Assembly (NCBI GenBank): GCA_017607445.1
Contig: JAEVHH010000004.1
Location: 3,162,001-3,226,000 of the forward strand
Direction of reading: 5' to 3'
Source: Histoplasma ohiense
Taxonomy: Eukaryota > Ascomycota > Eurotiomycetes > Onygenales > Ajellomycetaceae
Length of the DNA: 64,000 nt
The notes beneath the pieces are model-generated. The model was not told the DNA's origin, did no database searches, and worked only from the letters and a program-made list of their open reading frames with translations. A program made the translations under genes and the position numbers. This document shows positions 36,941 through 48,605 of the stretch, one piece after another; position 1 is the stretch's first letter, and each line of letters begins with the position of its first letter.

Positions 36941-36975
36941 ATAATTCAAGTCAATGTCACAGTCATGTAAATTCA

Positions 36976-38126
36976 TCCTTGATATTTTGGGAGATCAACT
37001 GGCCCATCTTCTGAAGCAAGGTGCCTTGATACTCATACAATACATTCAAGAAGATGGGGAAAAAAAGCTTCCTTGATATTCTTTCAACTCTGATTGAGGT
37101 CAGCCACTTGAACTATCATTTTATCATGATGATGCACTTATCAGTCTCAATTTGCAATTCACTGCATGGCACCAGTGCAAGAATTCCTAGCAAAAACTTC
37201 TCCTGCAGTAGATATCAGTTGCGCGCTGAGCTGAGTCAGTTCTTCAGCTTTGTGTGCTTTTCTTGGTATTCCCGATCCTCCGCTTAGGGGTTCTCCTTGT
37301 CCAGCAGCTTGAGGTGGGGATAGAACATGGCCAGCAGGTCCCGGAAAGCGCAGGCGTCGGCTCGGCCCGAAGCATTGGTACCACCGACCAGCTTCCCGGC
37401 ACCATGTTCGACTGCTGCCCGTGCCGACCTTCGACGCTTATATAGGTGATAATTCGCATATGGTTGCACCAAAATCTCCGTTCAAAACTTTCAATACAAC
37501 ACTAGTACTATCTCACACCTTATATGATGGGAGCAAATTTCAGTTCCATTATTACTATTTTGTAAGGATCACATACTAAAAACTAAGGTCAGGCAATTGC
37601 CCCTTGATCGTCTTCACATCACTAACTAATACACATGCCCATTTTTAAACCGGAGCTCGTAACATCATGAATCATCCATCTTCATTTCATCATAAGCAAA
37701 CATGGTACTATGTAGGACTAGAGATGCTCCCATACCATAAACAGAGAACATCAAAACATACTTCAAACGTCACGGCAATAGCCAGAGACAAAATATGCAC
37801 CGCTGAACTGTTGGGGACGTGCTGGAAATAGAATATCTGGTATGGATATTGTCCGTAAGCACGTATTGGATAAAAGAATGACTTTCTGACCATCGGGGAT
37901 AACAGGTGAAGGAGCGAAGAGATACCGTAAATTGTTGTGAGGATATTTCAATACAATCAGTTTTCCATGATACCGTGAGTCGTTATCCATTAATCGTAAC
38001 TACGTATGGCTGGCGATGCGATACCGATGATAACTTCAGTGCTAGAGAGCCGCAGACGAAGTAATTAAATAGCTGTTCATACAGAGCCGGAAAAAGACTC
38101 AAACAAAGTCGATAAGCCCTAAAGCC
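36976..38126. other. Intergenic spacer with a GC-rich coding-like fragment
   Basis: 1.15 kb between the pseudogene and the RRM gene. Only 37245-37472 stands out, as a possible coding relic (listed separately). The remainder is AT-rich and featureless. Confidence 0.45.
37245..37472 (-). pseudogene. Unrecognised coding relic
   Basis: A frame of 62 codons from ATG 37472 reads AAVEHGAGKLVGGTN, then ACAFRDLLAMFYPHLKLLDKENP, then TAA. In the same frame past the stop it continues AEDREYQEKHTKLKN. The amphipathic, polar composition and higher GC than the flanks suggest a former exon interrupted by a stop. No family is recognised. Confidence 0.3.
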
Positions 38127-40660
38127 CTAGGTGGATGATTTTGGGGTCGCAACAGTAATTTCCCTTCGGCAACCAAGAGGGGAAGTAGATCCTGCACGGT
38201 GATTTTCTTTCCGAGGGCTAGAATTCTCGGATCTTGTCACGCCACCTAAAACGGGGAGAACGGTTCTAGAAGACTCTGTGGAAAGGCCATCTCCATATGA
38301 ACCTTGAGTATTGAGACCTGGGCGGCCGCGGAAGGTCGGGGTGTTCTCCACATTTCCATTACTACGTGCTCCCCAGGAGTTAAGACGAAGACTGTTCACG
38401 GATTTATTCATCATTGGGCCACTACCAAGGTGTCAGCTCTATATCGGGGAGAAATAAACTGGTTTAACTTACGGTGGGGATATTGACGTCGCCGGCGTCC
38501 AGACGGGGCCAGGCCCCAATGGAGAAGGGAAGCTAGCCTGTGAGTTTGGACTAAAGTGGGAAGCTGTCTGTTGCAAACGCTGAAGAGTTGGCGACGGGGT
38601 AGAGCCATTGACCAATTCGACTGAATAGTTGTATTCACCAGCACGATACGCACGACGTTCGTTACTCTGCAATTTCAGCTGTTTCTGCGCTTTCGTGTCT
38701 GCAAAGCGGAGGAGAAGCTTAACCCCATCCTTAGCGGTGACGTTGTGAAACTCAGATAATACTTTTTCCGCAATTTCGCGAGACTCAAACCTTCAGAACA
38801 TACCGCAAGTTAGCGCCCACAAAATATCATCGGTGTAGAAGACGATGGAGCTAACCTCGCAAATCCAACCTCCTTACTGACGCCGGTTTTCTCATCGCGG
38901 CTGATTTTCTCGGAGACAACTTGATACGGTTGAAAATGGCGACGCAGATCCTAAAAGCTCATTAGGAAGTATTTCAAAGAAACATGATGTGGCAAGAGAT
39001 ATATGAAATCTAACCGCTTCAACCCAGTCGATGGGAACATTGGTGCAATATATGTTAGTAGAACTCTTATCTTCAAGATCCTTAAGTCGAGAATTACGAG
39101 ATTTCTATGGAATGTCAGTTCTTCTTTTGGATCGGACAGATGTGTTTGAGTAGTTTCAAGCGTAAATACCTGAGCAAAGCTAGCCTGATAGCCTAGATGA
39201 AAAAAACCTCGAATACAGTTCTCGCAGGCATCAAAGCTGAAAAACTGAACAAACCCGAATCTAGACAAGTGAGGGATCAGCAAATTACCCCATTAACAAA
39301 AGCAATGCTCAAAGTAATACGAACCCTTTGCAAAGGCCAGTTTCAAGGTCAACAATTGCCTTGCAACGGTCAATTTTTCCAAACCGAGATGCGTAAGCAT
39401 GTAACATCTCATCAGTAGTTTCAGGTAAAAACCCCCGAATATAAACATTGGTGATACCCTCTCTGTTCTCCAAACACTTGGCTAGAGTAAGATCCGAGGG
39501 GTTGGTCCACATGGCAGGCACTGCACGAGGAATGGAAGGATCCTGTTGCGTCAACGCATCGAGGTCCTGCAGAACATAGCCGCTGGTACCCTTCATCATT
39601 TGGAGCGGGAGATATGGTTGAGCAGGTACCATTGATGGAGATGGAGTGCCATAATTGTAGAGCATTGGGGGACGATCCATGGGTGCAACTGCAGGGTAGC
39701 ACTCTTGCTGTCCAGCTTGATCAACCCCTGGAGTACACGGATGATTTTCCTCGATAGAGGACCAAGAATCCCGACGATGGCCAGTGAGTTCAGGAGCCTC
39801 GCCGTTCAGAGCATAAGGCCAGGTATACCCTGCCACAGAGCCGGGAACGACTGGTGGAGCAGTCACGAAGTTCGGGTATAATCCCGCAGGTAAATATGGC
39901 ACTGAATTATGCCGGTCAGTAGCCTGAACATGGCGTTGTCCATACTGATTTGCAGCGGGTACACCACCAAACATACTTCCATTAGGCACTATCAAGTATT
40001 GCCCATTGTATTGACGCTGCATGCCAGACATATCGCCATTTGCACCGTGGGAAGCATGGATATTTCCCTTGAAAGAGGCAAACTTGCCAGCATAACGCTG
40101 GTTCTGTAAGTTCAGTCCACCAACCGCATGGGTTATAGCTTGAACGTTGGAATCCCTCATATTTCCGTTCACGCCGGTAGGCTGAGAGACCTGCTGATAG
40201 AAACGGTTCTGATGTTCTTGATTGTAAACCGGGTTCCGTCCGTGGGAAGGGCCAGCTTCACCAGAATGATGCTGCTGTTGAGTTTGGGTTTGCATATCCC
40301 CAAGTTTGGTTTTCTATAATATTAGAATATATTAGGGGTCAGTGAGTGGGGTGACCTAAAAGGCAAAAAGATCTCAAGTCTCGTAGTGGGGCTCAATCCC
40401 ATACATGTTTTCAAAGGCAGAAAGAATGACAAAAGATTTATATTGAGCCAATGGCTCAGGCAGGAGGCAGGGTTAGAAGTTGGATTAAATAAACGGTAGA
40501 CCCAACTCCATAAAACGAAAGAGTAGGTCTAGAACGAACGAACGAAACCAGCAATCTCAATGGTATATTAAATAACACTTGCCTGATTAGTTGGGGTAGA
40601 AATCGTCCCGTTGAGACCAGGTTTTGCGGCGATAATACCGAGCTTCTCCAAGATATCCAT
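38127..40660 (-). CDS. RBMS/MSSP-like double-RRM RNA-binding protein
   Basis: Predicted 651-residue RNA-binding protein from seven exons on the minus strand: 40660-40583, 40313-39325, 39260-39170, 39104-39015, 38950-38856, 38790-38473 and 38421-38127. All junctions keep frame. The first intron uses a GC donor (CAG|GCAAGT). If that exon is wrong, translation would begin at ATG 40295. The N-terminal half is Gln/Asn/Gly-rich and probably disordered. RRM1 begins at about residue 314 with TNVYIRGFLPETTDE (RNP1 is KGFGFVQF, formed across a splice). RRM2 begins at about 402 with TNIYCTNVPIDWVEAD and contains KEVGFARFES. Spacing and motifs resemble animal RBMS/MSSP proteins and their fungal counterparts. 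The C-terminus is Ser/Pro-rich. RNA targets are unknown. Confidence 0.85.
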
Positions 40661-41108
40661 GTTAGCGAACACAAAGCGAGAAAAACAACAGGTAGATCGT
40701 TTAAGGCACGAGATTTAAAAAGTAGGTAGAATACTGCACCTAAACAAGCCCTTTGGATCCGGAGGAGAAACCCAGAAGAGGCCGTGGGTGCAGGGGCCCA
40801 GGGGACAACAAACAACAGACGAAAATGAAAAGGGTTAAAAAGAGAAAACAGACGGGGTTGGAATACAACGAAACAAATGGCAGGAGTAGAAGAAAGGGAT
40901 GCTATAGAAACAACAGTGATAAACGAAAGAACTGCAAACTGAAGCTGGAGGAATGAAGGTCTTAGAGATGAATAAGGGGGAAAGGGGGCCCGACACTGTA
41001 GACGGAGAGAAGATAACTGTTTGTAACAGCTAGCTTGTCTCGATGCTGATGGTAAACAGAGCGAGAGGAAGAGTTTGAGATGGATGATGAAGATGATAAT
41101 GAAGGGAG

Positions 41109-41147
41109 ATGGAGAGGAGAGATGGAGAGGAGAGATGGAGAGGAGAG
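41109..41147. repeat. 13-bp purine repeat, three copies
   Basis: The unit ATGGAGAGGAGAG or a rotation of it repeats three times with a 13-bp period, in the upstream region of the RRM gene. The strand is almost pure purine. Confidence 0.8.
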
Positions 41148-42338
41148 GTGGGAGAAGAGATGGGATGAGAAGAGATGAGATAAGAGGTTTAGAGGGGAGA
41201 GTGGGAAGGGGGCCGGGTGTTGGCCGGGGAAGGCACGCTGCAATTTCAGCAACAACACAGAAACCGCCACCAGTCACTGCAGCGGGAACAACACACTGCG
41301 CTTTACAATATTCTGTTTTCATTCACCATCAGGGAGAGGCAGCAGTGAGTGTCCTGCACTTGGAAACTAGAGAATTGAGAAATCGAGGAAAGAACAAGCG
41401 GGGCTATTATGGTAGTTCTTCCAGATGGTTTTGTTTACTTCTCCCTCCCAGCTGGCTGTTTGTATTGAGAAGTTGCTAACGTGCGTGCCTTAGACTGAAT
41501 TGCCTAAAATCAACGGTAGTGCCGCTTTTTGTATATATGACACAGCGTCTCTGGTTCCCGATGGAGAGAGAAGGAAAGGATACCCGCCCTTCTTCATCGC
41601 GTATAATGGAGAGAGCAAATAGCTTGGAAACAAGCCCCAGGGAGAGAGATAGAGATGCTCTTGCTTCGGCAGCCAGGAAAAACATACCCAGAGAGGTTTC
41701 TCCCTCAAAACATCTTTAAAATCGAAAGAAAAAGAAAGAATGAAAGAAACGAGATCGAAACCCACATAGCTCAACCATGTCAGGCAAAACATTATAACCG
41801 GAGAGCATGAGAATCACTCCCGTGGCCAAAAACGAAACCAACCTCAAAAATCAGATAACCATAGCTTTAGCAGCCAAAGCACAAAATATGGTTATTATTT
41901 GGCAGACAAGAAAGAAAAAACAGAGATAGCTAGAGAGATAGAGTGGGCTCGAAAGGGACAAAACCTCCTTTCTGGTCGAATTGGGTATAGAACTCTCTCC
42001 GCATATTTAGGAGGTAATAGGGCTGCGCGGAAGTCACCTCTCTACCACTAGTTCTGTCCTCGAAGCTTTGTTAGATAGATAATCCTGCTCTTTGACGTAG
42101 TTAATGTAGCATGCCTTATTTGAGGTAGGGTTGGCAGACCCATTTCTCAGTAAATGAATGTTAACCAGTCACAACCAGACGACGAGTCTCCCATCTCCTC
42201 CAGTACCCTGTTTCAATTTTCTCTTCCCTCCACAACCCCACAACCCCCACCGGAGAAGACGGAGGACGATAATATTCTGAACAGGCACCAGCCAAGCCAG
42301 CCACGGCGGACTAACTGCGTAGCTCGGGAGACAAAAAG

Positions 42339-42378
<40 letters not shown>
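42339..42378. repeat. Poly(A) run of 40 bases
   Basis: An uninterrupted stretch of 40 A residues, much longer than the other homopolymers in the window (16-23). It could be a retroelement tail, but no element body is recognised upstream. Confidence 0.9.
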
Positions 42379-42379
<1 letters not shown>

Positions 42380-43144
42380 AATTGTGATGCCTGAGGAAGT
42401 GCGGGATCTGCAGATGGAGGACTCCGTACTTTCCCAAGCAATCCGAGAAACCAAACCGATTCACTGCAAGTTTCCTCAACATGCGTGGTGAAAATTGTGC
42501 GGGCCCAAAGCAATTGCATATTTGATAGAAATTACTTGGTTAGGCAAATACTGTCATACTGTCGGGTCTTGCATCAGACGTCATGTGATCAAGGTACAGA
42601 TTTAATTAGTTATTATGAAAATGAAAAAAAAAACACAGCATCGATCAATAAAGGTTATGGATACATAGAGTAAAAGCAAATGAAGTTAAAAAAAAGATTC
42701 GGTAATAAACGGAGAGACAAGTTGAGAAGATGAATTCTATGAACCCCCCTAGTTGTACAGGGTAGACATAAATAATTATATATATCCAGAAATTGGAAAG
42801 TGCGGATTGAGCAGAGAGCTGGTAGACATAGAAGAAAAAAGAAAAAAAGAAAAAAGCAAAAAGGAATGCAATCTATGATCAGAGCAAGAGAGACAACAAG
42901 AACTAACCTTGTATAACAAAAGCATAAACAAGAAAAAAAACGCAAAGCTAAGAAAAGAAAAGAAAAGAAAAGATTGAGGAAAAAAATTACCCCAAATGTA
43001 TCCATGCATACCATACCATGCTATACCATGCGCATGTCATAAGGGTGTCTTTCCACTTCAACCCACACTACAAAGGAAAACCAAAGACGCAAAAAGAAAA
43101 CCACGAAATCCTTAAACCCCTTCACTCCGCCACTCACTCCAAAC

Positions 43145-45364
43145 TCATGACCAAACATCCTCCTGATATGACCCATTGTTCCGCATATGCTTTACAAGCT
43201 CCTCGCCCTTCTCCGGCGCCAGCCCGCGCTGCTCCGCAATGATCTGGCCGAGGACCACATTTACCTCGCGCGCCATGTTGGCCGCATCGCCGCAGACGTA
43301 GAAATTAGCCTTTTGGAGGAGAAGGTCGTTGACAAGCTTGGCATGTTCGCGCAGCTTGTGTTGGACGTATACCTTAGTGGAGGTCTCGCGGGAGAAGGCG
43401 GTGATGATTTGGAGGGAGGAGCCAAGTTTTGACGATAATTCCTATTTAGATGGTTGTAGTGGTCAGTATGGCAATTGGCAATTTTCGCAAATTTCTTTTT
43501 TTTGGTTGGGAGATTGGACCGGGAGGGTCGCGATAAGAGGTTGAATGGGTTTGGATTAAATGATTTTTGTACATACCTCCCACTCGTCTTTATACAAGAA
43601 ATCCTCCTCGCGCTTTCTGCAGCCGTAGAACAGAATAGTTGGGCCGACGGTATCCCCCCTCTCAAGCTGTGCGGCACGCTCCTGAATAAACCCGCGGAAT
43701 GGCGCGACACCGGTACCAGGCCCAACCATGATGACCGGTTTGGCCGGATCTGACGGGAGCTTGAAGTTGGAGTGGCGCACATGGACGGGGACGTGGATGC
43801 CGTCATATTTGTTTCGGGGCCCATTGATGGCGTACGTTAAGCCGTGCGGGTCCGGGTTGGGGTCACCATGTTGCTTCTGCTTCAGGGCCAAAAGATAGTT
43901 TGTCGTGACACCTTTGAGATTGTGCGTCGCGCCTGGGACGCGGAGGGATTCCACGATGGCGGTGACGCTTATCTTGTTCTTTTGTAACAAGGAGGAAGAC
44001 GAGATGGAGTAGTATCGCGGTTGGATTTTAGGGATACCTTCGATGAGCAGGGAGAACGGGACGTCTGAGAACGGTAACGAGGTGACGCTTTGCAGGGCTT
44101 GAGCAATGTTCATATACTGGCTGGCAATCTTCTCTTGGAAGTAGTCCTTGTCGCTGCCTAATCGTTTCAATTCGTTGCGCGAGGATTCGTCTGGAGCGAA
44201 GGCTGCGAGAGAAGCTACGAATTGACGAGATACGGGACCGCAGATTTCCATATGATACCTTATGACGGCGTCATACGTTGTTGGGGTAGGGAAAGGAACC
44301 TTAGCAGTGACGTCCAGAGGCTTGATCTTGATAACCATATTGCGCTTATCTGTAATTCCAAAAACGGTTGCGAACCGGTCTACCTCTGCTCCGGCATTAG
44401 TGGGCCAGATGGCTATATGGTCGCCGGTTTGGTAAGACAGTTTGCTTCCCTCGATATTAATTTCCATATGTAGGCAGTTGCGGTCCTTGACGGTAAAGAG
44501 CTCCCGAGACTCGACGATGGGAGCAATGAACGGGTTGTGTGCGTGGTATGGTCCTTTCTGCTGGCCTTCGAGGTGGTTCTGGTTCGGTTCTCCGAGGTAG
44601 ACATGGTCGGCCTCGGGAGACGTTTCTGGTTCTTCAATAACGGAAAACACTGGTTCGTAAACGGCCTCTCGTTCTTCCAAGTTCATTTCCTCTGACAGAG
44701 CCTTCCACATTGGTTCTTTCCAGGCCAGATAATCTTCTTCCATCGTGCCCGCACCGTCATCACCTTCGCCAGCTTCTCCGATTCGTTTGGCCCCAAGTTT
44801 CCGCATAGTGGCGTCGACATTTCTTACCATCGAGTTGAAGTGTTCATAAGTATTATTTCCTAAGCCAAATGCGACATATCTGATGGAAGAAAGAGGACTG
44901 TCATCTGGTCCTCCGCCACCCTCAAATGCGACATCTTCTCCCATAAGGAATTGGTAGAAATCCACAGCGTTATCCGTAGGCTCGCCTTCGCCGTAGGTGG
45001 CCAAAACGAAAAACATGACCTTGTCTTCGGGGAACTTATCCAGATTCTCATAATCGTAATCTTCCAAATCAGCAACCATTGTCTTAAGGCCGAATCGCTG
45101 GGATCCCTCTTTGGCCAGCCGAGAGGCGTAGTCCTCTGCGGTGCCGGTCTGGGAGCCGAAGAAAATCACACAGTTCTTGCCGGTTTCGTTTAGTTTCTCA
45201 ATGATATCTCTTGACGCTCCAGCTTTTGAACCATTTGCGGCCGCAAAGTTCGTTGCATAAGGGTCCTTGGTAAAACCCCATAACGAGCCCTTTGTGAAAT
45301 AAGCGACGGTACCAACGAGGATGGCCACCAAGACCACCATGTCCAAAGTATCGACTGAGGCCAT
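43145..45364 (-). CDS. CPR1: NADPH-cytochrome P450 reductase
   Basis: Diflavin reductase that passes electrons from NADPH through FAD and FMN to microsomal P450s, including sterol 14-alpha-demethylase. Two exons, 45364-43577 and 43441-43145; the intron has donor GTATGT and acceptor TAG. The product is 694 residues, the usual size. An N-terminal membrane anchor lies at about 8-24. FMN domain: GSQTGTAEDYA at 70-80, ATYGEGEPTDN at 122-132, LGNNTYEHFN at 168-177. FAD domain: RYYSIS at 450 and GVTTNY at about 485. NADPH domain: GPGTGVAPFRGF at 548, YGCRKREEDFLY, and in exon 2 YVCGDAANMAREV. The C-terminus ends DVWS, with the expected penultimate Trp that stacks on FAD. The frame is open upstream of the chosen ATG, but MASVDTLDMVVL matches fungal CPR starts. 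Confidence 0.97.
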
Positions 45365-46297
45365 GGTGAGGAACTTGGACACCAGACGAAGCCAAGAAGA
45401 AGACAGAAAGAAGAGAAGAAAGAAAGAAAGGGGCGGGGGAAACGAAGCGGAAAGGAGACCGGGTAGGCGGCAGAGAAAAGGCAAATTCAGTTCCTGAGCA
45501 ACGAAAAATAAACAAATTGTCAGTTCGATGCACCTCCCATAAGGTAAGAAAGGGGAAAAAGCATTCTAAAAATAGGTGTGAAAATGGTACAAATAAAATA
45601 GCAACGCACTAGTTAGTAAAATAAAATTAATCAACTAAGTCTGATTCAAAAACGGATATCAGGCGACACTCAAAGCGCCGGAATGTCCTCCGCACCGTGA
45701 CCGGGAGATCCGGTGAGGGAACAGAGGAAATAAACGGCGATGGGCAAGGACGAGGCGAGCGGGACTCTTTATTTCCACTGCCTACTGCTGCGCGATCAAC
45801 CAATGGAGAGGTCGACAGTGTGCTGAAGTTGGGTGAGGCGGAGGAGTGTTGTTGTTGACTCCTGCGAAACCGGGAGTAACTTACTGCAAACCCGTTGTTT
45901 GGGCCGCGATCCGTGCCTCGGCTAGGCCAGGGTTAGTAGTTAGACTGGGCCCTCGAAATATTGCTGCGAATTTTGTGGGTTTGTGTTTCTATTCCTGTCT
46001 GCCCTGTTTCCTGCTGCCACTGCGTATTATCACGGCCATGTGAGCTGTGACGAATCTACGGTCATGGTGACCGTGTAGTCCTGTCTGGTTGCAGTAAATA
46101 AAACAAAGAAATGCCCAAGGAAAAAGCCACCAAGTGTTGACCATACAACCAGCTCGCCTTATCTCAATACTCATCTATATATACTCTCCTTTTCCCAGCC
46201 TGCTGTTGCTCGCCACGTTTATAATTGTATCAGCGCCACTGTCCCGGGCGTGTTTGCCAAAAAGACATGACAACATCCCACCAAGTGTTTTCTAGAA

Positions 46298-46740
46298 GTG
46301 GGCGCATGCGGCGACATGCGCTATCTGTTCAAGGATGGGAAGCAGATAATCGTCAATGGGATTCTGTCCATTGACCTCAGCTCTATACACTTGCTTGAGA
46401 GAGTTACGTATGAAAAGAGGTACACGAAAAGTAATACATTCCTCATCAAGGACAGCGATTTTCCCAATGTCCCGCGAATTGACTACCACGCCATGCGGCA
46501 TGGGACCTGGAGCGACTGTTTACCTACCTTCAGAAGGTACCATTCGCGGAGGATACGCACAATTAGGGGCTAGGAAATGCTCACGTCGCCGTTGTTACCG
46601 ATCATTGGACCGCTGAACAGTTGGGAAACTATTACAAGTCTGTGGCAGTGCCTCTAGTACCGGTGACTGCAGAAGTCATGGAGGATAGAAACTCGGCTAC
46701 CCTACCGAGTACTAGCCTCCTACTCTCCGTCAACATCGTT
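46298..46740 (+). pseudogene. Possible degraded gene in three frames, family unknown
   Basis: Three consecutive protein-like stretches occur in three different plus-strand frames. The first reads MRYLFKDGKQIIVNGILSID and continues to IDYHAMRHGTWSD (about 46316-46513). The second reads ATVYLPSEGTIRGGYAQLG (about 46511-46570). The third reads AHVAVVTDHWTAEQLGNYYK and on to VTAEVMEDRNSATL (about 46579-46710). There is no room for introns of normal size, so frameshifts are more likely. No family is recognised. Confidence 0.35.
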
Positions 46741-47060
46741 AACGTTTTAAATGGCTTCCGGCTGGTGTTCTGATCACATAATCTCGTTCGGGAGCCACAA
46801 GTGGAATTCATATTCACAAATTATTTTATCTTGCACATTAGTTCTGCGTTTTACTTGCCTATTGTTTTGGAGGAAAGGGAAGGAGGCTCTCATGATGTTT
46901 GTTGATCCAGTGCTTGTTTGTGTCACTCTTTCTACGGTTACATTGTCCAGTTGATATCACGCTTTCCTTCAAACTAGCGCATTGATAAATGAATAAGTGA
47001 AGTTGTATATGGATTGACTCGTGCATATTTTGCAGACAAATATAGAAACTGAAACTTCAA

Positions 47061-47088
47061 GTACAGTACATGTATGTATGTACTGTAC
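47061..47088. repeat. Perfect 11-bp inverted repeat built of GTACNGTAC motifs
   Basis: GTACAGTACAT (47061-47071) is the exact reverse complement of ATGTACTGTAC (47078-47088), with a 6-base spacer. It contains two copies of the GTACNGTAC motif. It lies in AT-rich intergenic DNA. Confidence 0.85.
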
Positions 47089-47195
47089 ATACAATGAGGA
47101 TACTCTCAATGACATCAATAATTCCCGCGGGCTCTTGTCGTAAATGACCAACCAACCAACCCGTCTCCACAGGCTTATATAAAACGATTCCCGAT

Positions 47196-47429
47196 ATGGC
47201 TGCAGGGAAGACAACCTTTACATCACATATCCTGCAGCTGGTTGAGTACACTTTCCAGGTTCCGTCCAGTAGTGCTTGCGTTCTCAGCAAAATTTGCTAC
47301 AGATATTATCAATCAGTATCCATAAGACAGAAAGGATTTGATGACTGGATTGTACTGTACCATCAAAAGTTCCATCTAGAACTATCTCATGCATCTTCCC
47401 ACTCAAGAATAAAGTTGCTGGGCTTGTAG
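47196..47429 (+). CDS. Doubtful small hypothetical protein (77 codons)
   Basis: Starts MAAGKTTFTSHILQLVEYTF and ends RIKLLGL, with a TATATAAAA-like sequence about 20 bp upstream of the ATG. That spacing is too close for a normal leader. No domain is recognised, so it is probably chance. Confidence 0.15.
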   Translation: MAAGKTTFTSHILQLVEYTFQVPSSSACVLSKICYRYYQSVSIRQKGFDDWIVLYHQKFHLELSHASSHSRIKLLGL

Positions 47430-47525
47430 TTGACTTTGTTTGACGAGGGATCTGACTTGGGATATAGAGCCGGGGATAGCTTGATGATTCTAGCATTAAA
47501 AAACAAACTAGTTATTAGCACTGAT

Positions 47526-47550
47526 TGTATGTACATGTAATGTACATACA
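47526..47550. repeat. Perfect 11-bp inverted repeat, TGTATGTACAT arms
   Basis: TGTATGTACAT (47526-47536), 3-base spacer, ATGTACATACA (47540-47550). It is related in composition to the GTACNGTAC elements nearby. Confidence 0.85.
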
Positions 47551-47634
47551 AGCGCTCACTCACTCACTGACAACCTACCAAACCCAAAGCGTTGTGAATC
47601 ATGGAAAAATGTAAGTTTACATCTATCTTCAGCA

Positions 47635-47877
47635 TTAGTTAGCTGCAGAAGCTGATGTAACAGGGCTGGCAGCGTGGAGTGCACTTCCAACCCCTGGATC
47701 AACCAAAACATAAGTTTCTCCTAGATTGCCAATAACAACAGGAACCTTCCTGGTAATCAGATTTCCTTTCGTGTCATGGATAATGAAATATGTTGTGACT
47801 CGATGAAAATATCGTATGGTATGAGCACTTCTGGTGTTGTGTAAGGAAGAGAAGGGCCGAGAAGCAATGCGAAACAT
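47635..47877 (-). CDS. Small hypothetical protein with presequence-like N-terminus
   Basis: An 80-residue frame from ATG 47877 to TAA 47635. The first 27 residues (MFRIASRPFSSLHNTRSAHT...) lack acidic residues and are rich in Arg, Ser and hydrophobics, as in a mitochondrial targeting peptide. The rest reads IIHDTKGNLITRKVPVVIGN and ends in Ala/Ser. A TTTATAAA sequence lies about 75 bp upstream on the coding strand. No family is recognised. It could be a real small gene or chance. Confidence 0.3.
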   Translation of the reverse strand: MFRIASRPFSSLHNTRSAHTIRYFHRVTTYFIIHDTKGNLITRKVPVVIGNLGETYVLVDPGVGSALHAASPVTSASAAN

Positions 47878-48605
47878 GTGGAATCGGATTAATTGAATAA
47901 TTATTTCGCATTTGAGGCGTACAATGAGCGCAATAAATTGCGGAGCTCTCTTTATAAATTTGTCCCGGAGCAGAGAAACGCCTCAATATATTCGCTCGCT
48001 CGCGCTCGCTTATCCAGCTTGAAAACGCGCTGTTTAATCCCTCGGGCAAACATAATGAGATATATAACAGCTGCGTATGACTTGTATAGATGAATTCCAT
48101 GTAATCCACAGCTGTTAATAGAGAACAATGATATAGATGAAAAAGATGAATAACACTGTAGTAGTGTTGTAGAGTTAATGTAGAAGCACTAAGTGAGGTG
48201 TAGTTAAATGTCAGACAGCTCATGTAGAGAATATAGTAATTAAAATCAAATAGTAAAAAGAGGAAACGCAAAAAAAGGTCACACAGACAAAGTGTCAGCA
48301 ATGCAACTGATTGTACCTGACCCTGCAGACGTAAGTATATGGCATAAACGCACAAACTTGAAACGCGGTAGTCAGGGAATAAGACTTGGAGCTCTCTTGC
48401 GAGCTATCATTGCGGATCCGTGGGCTCTAGTAAGGCTTCTCCCAAACCACTTCCAGCCCTTTGTCAGGGTATCTCTCGGTTCTCGAACCTCGCTAGCCAT
48501 TTCATATGGCTTGCATACAGATTAAGCAGGAGAAAAGGAGTCAACCACGCGTCTGGTTCTGGGTGGACTGTATCGCGAGGCGTGCTGAACTGGCCTCCGC
48601 AAAGC
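47878..48605. other. Spacer
   Basis: AT-rich spacer with no supported gene. A long minus-strand frame overlapping it (47774-48355) looks like low-complexity shadow sequence. Confidence 0.45.

Larger units (their letters stand above)
40661..43144. other. Intergenic spacer, long leader of the RRM gene and 3' region of CPR
   Basis: About 2.5 kb without a supported gene. The part near the RRM gene has a purine-rich 13-bp tandem repeat. Further out lie a 40-base A run and an A-rich stretch (42600-43000) downstream of CPR. A 288-codon minus-strand frame (40456-41322) overlaps exon 1 of the RRM gene in another frame, is Leu/Ser/Pro-rich and looks like chance in a pyrimidine-biased leader. Confidence 0.5.
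45365..47195. other. CPR promoter and gene-poor accessory DNA
   Basis: Upstream of CPR there is a CCAAT at 45800-45804 about 440 bp before the start codon; its use is unproven. Farther on, a degraded coding-like stretch occupies 46298-46740 and a hairpin-forming GTACNGTAC pair lies at 47061-47088. No intact gene is evident. Confidence 0.45.

Noticed and set aside
40456..41322. 288-codon open frame on the minus strand upstream of the RRM gene
   Set aside because: Leu/Ser/Pro low-complexity translation of a purine/pyrimidine-biased leader. It overlaps exon 1 of the RRM gene in another frame and has no domain.
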